15,388 bases of DNA from Gammaproteobacteria bacterium (GTDB taxonomy: Bacteria > Pseudomonadota > Gammaproteobacteria > Chromatiales > Sedimenticolaceae), in NCBI GenBank assembly GCA_020445245.1, contig JAGRHB010000012.1, positions 1 to 15,388 on the forward strand, read 5' to 3'. The translations under genes were made by a program, and so were the position numbers. The stretch's first letter is position 1. Each line of letters begins with the position of its first letter. The notes beneath the pieces were generated by a model, which did not search any database, was not told where the DNA came from, and worked only from the letters and a program-made list of their open reading frames with translations. Positions 14,748 through 15,388 of this stretch are shown here, piece after piece.

Positions 14748-15388
14748 ATGACCATGCAGCCGCAGACGTTGTTGCGACAGATGTTCGATGCCGCAGTGGC
14801 ATCGGCCCAGGCCGAGGTCTGTATTCCGCGGTTTATCCCGGCTGCACCCAGGGGCAGGGTGGTAGTGATCGGTGCGGGCAAGGCCTCGGCGGCGATGGCG
14901 CATGCCGTCGAGCGGCATTGGGAAGGGCCCCTGGAAGGCCTGGTGGTGACGCGTTACGGCTATCAGGTTGATTGTGATTCGATCGAGATCGTGCAGGCGG
15001 CCCATCCGGTGCCGGACCAGGCCGGCCTGCAGGCGGCACAGCGCGTGCTCGAACGGGTCGGGGCTCTGAATGCCGACGACCTGGTGATCTGCCTGATATC
15101 CGGCGGAGGATCGGCGCTGTTGCCCCTTCCACTGCCGGGGCTGGCTCTGGCCGACAAACAGGCGGTCAGTCGCGCGCTGCTGAAATGCGGCGCATCGATA
15201 TCGGAGATGAACTGCGTACGCCGTCACCTGTCTGCGATCAAAGGCGGGCGCCTGGCCGCTGCCTGTCATCCCGCGCGCGTCGTCAACCTGTTGATCTCGG
15301 ACGTGCCCGGGGACAACCCGATCGATATCGCCTCCGGGCCGACGGTCGGTGATGAGACCAAGTGCGAAGACGCGCTTGCGATCATCCA
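14748..15388 (+). CDS. Glycerate 2-kinase, GckA/TtuD (DUF4147/MOFRL) type, 3' end outside window
   Basis: It phosphorylates D-glycerate to 2-phosphoglycerate with ATP, feeding lower glycolysis and gluconeogenesis. The visible 213 residues form the N-terminal domain, about half the usual length of roughly 420. Landmarks are VVVIGAGKASAAMA (38-51), HPVPD (86-90), LISGGGSALL (116-125), RRHLSAIKGGRLA (158-170) and SDVPGDNPIDIASGPTV (184-200), all characteristic of this kinase class and unlike E. coli GlxK. ATG 14748 is taken as the start; ATG 14754, two codons on, is a possible alternative. It follows garR by six bases, so the two are probably co-transcribed and act in sequence. The C-terminal MOFRL domain is not visible. 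Confidence 0.93.
   Translation, partial: MTMQPQTLLRQMFDAAVASAQAEVCIPRFIPAAPRGRVVVIGAGKASAAMAHAVERHWEGPLEGLVVTRYGYQVDCDSIEIVQAAHPVPDQAGLQAAQRVLERVGALNADDLVICLISGGGSALLPLPLPGLALADKQAVSRALLKCGASISEMNCVRRHLSAIKGGRLAAACHPARVVNLLISDVPGDNPIDIASGPTVGDETKCEDALAII

Overview
The window looks like a chromosomal segment of a GC-rich gammaproteobacterium. The main clues are an E. coli-type long membrane FadE (823 aa), a thiolase followed by a fused hydratase/dehydrogenase in the fadI-fadJ order, and a permuted NlpC/P60-type hydrolase of the YiiX kind. Genus cannot be set from this sequence. I see no tRNA, rRNA, CRISPR array, insertion sequence or phage gene.

Layout. Everything from the left edge to 13634 is on the minus strand; everything from 13860 to the right edge is on the plus strand. 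Read in transcription order, the minus strand carries a class V aminotransferase (13634-12492), then an AT-rich gap of 146 bases, then ten tightly packed genes: a YiiX-like papain-fold hydrolase, fadE, fadI, fadJ, a long-chain acyl-CoA synthetase, a YciA-like acyl-CoA thioesterase, a PCu(A)C copper chaperone, and the TRAP transporter genes dctP, dctQ and dctM. The last gene runs off the left edge. Spacings within the cluster run from a 56-base overlap to 88 bases, so one long transcript, possibly with internal control, is likely.

The first part of the cluster encodes a whole fatty acid beta-oxidation cycle: activation (ligase), first dehydrogenation (FadE), hydration and second dehydrogenation (FadJ), thiolysis (FadI), and a thioesterase that can release CoA. 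The second part encodes an exported copper-binding protein and a TRAP carboxylate importer whose binding protein resembles the 2-oxoacid type and appears to be a lipoprotein. The YiiX-like enzyme at the head of the cluster is the least explained member. Permuted NlpC/P60 folds include lipid-acting LRAT-type enzymes, so a lipid substrate is conceivable but unproven.

On the right, transcribed away from the aminotransferase, are tartronate semialdehyde reductase and the N-terminal part of a GckA/TtuD-type glycerate 2-kinase. Together they form the end of the glycerate pathway, converting tartronate semialdehyde to 2-phosphoglycerate.
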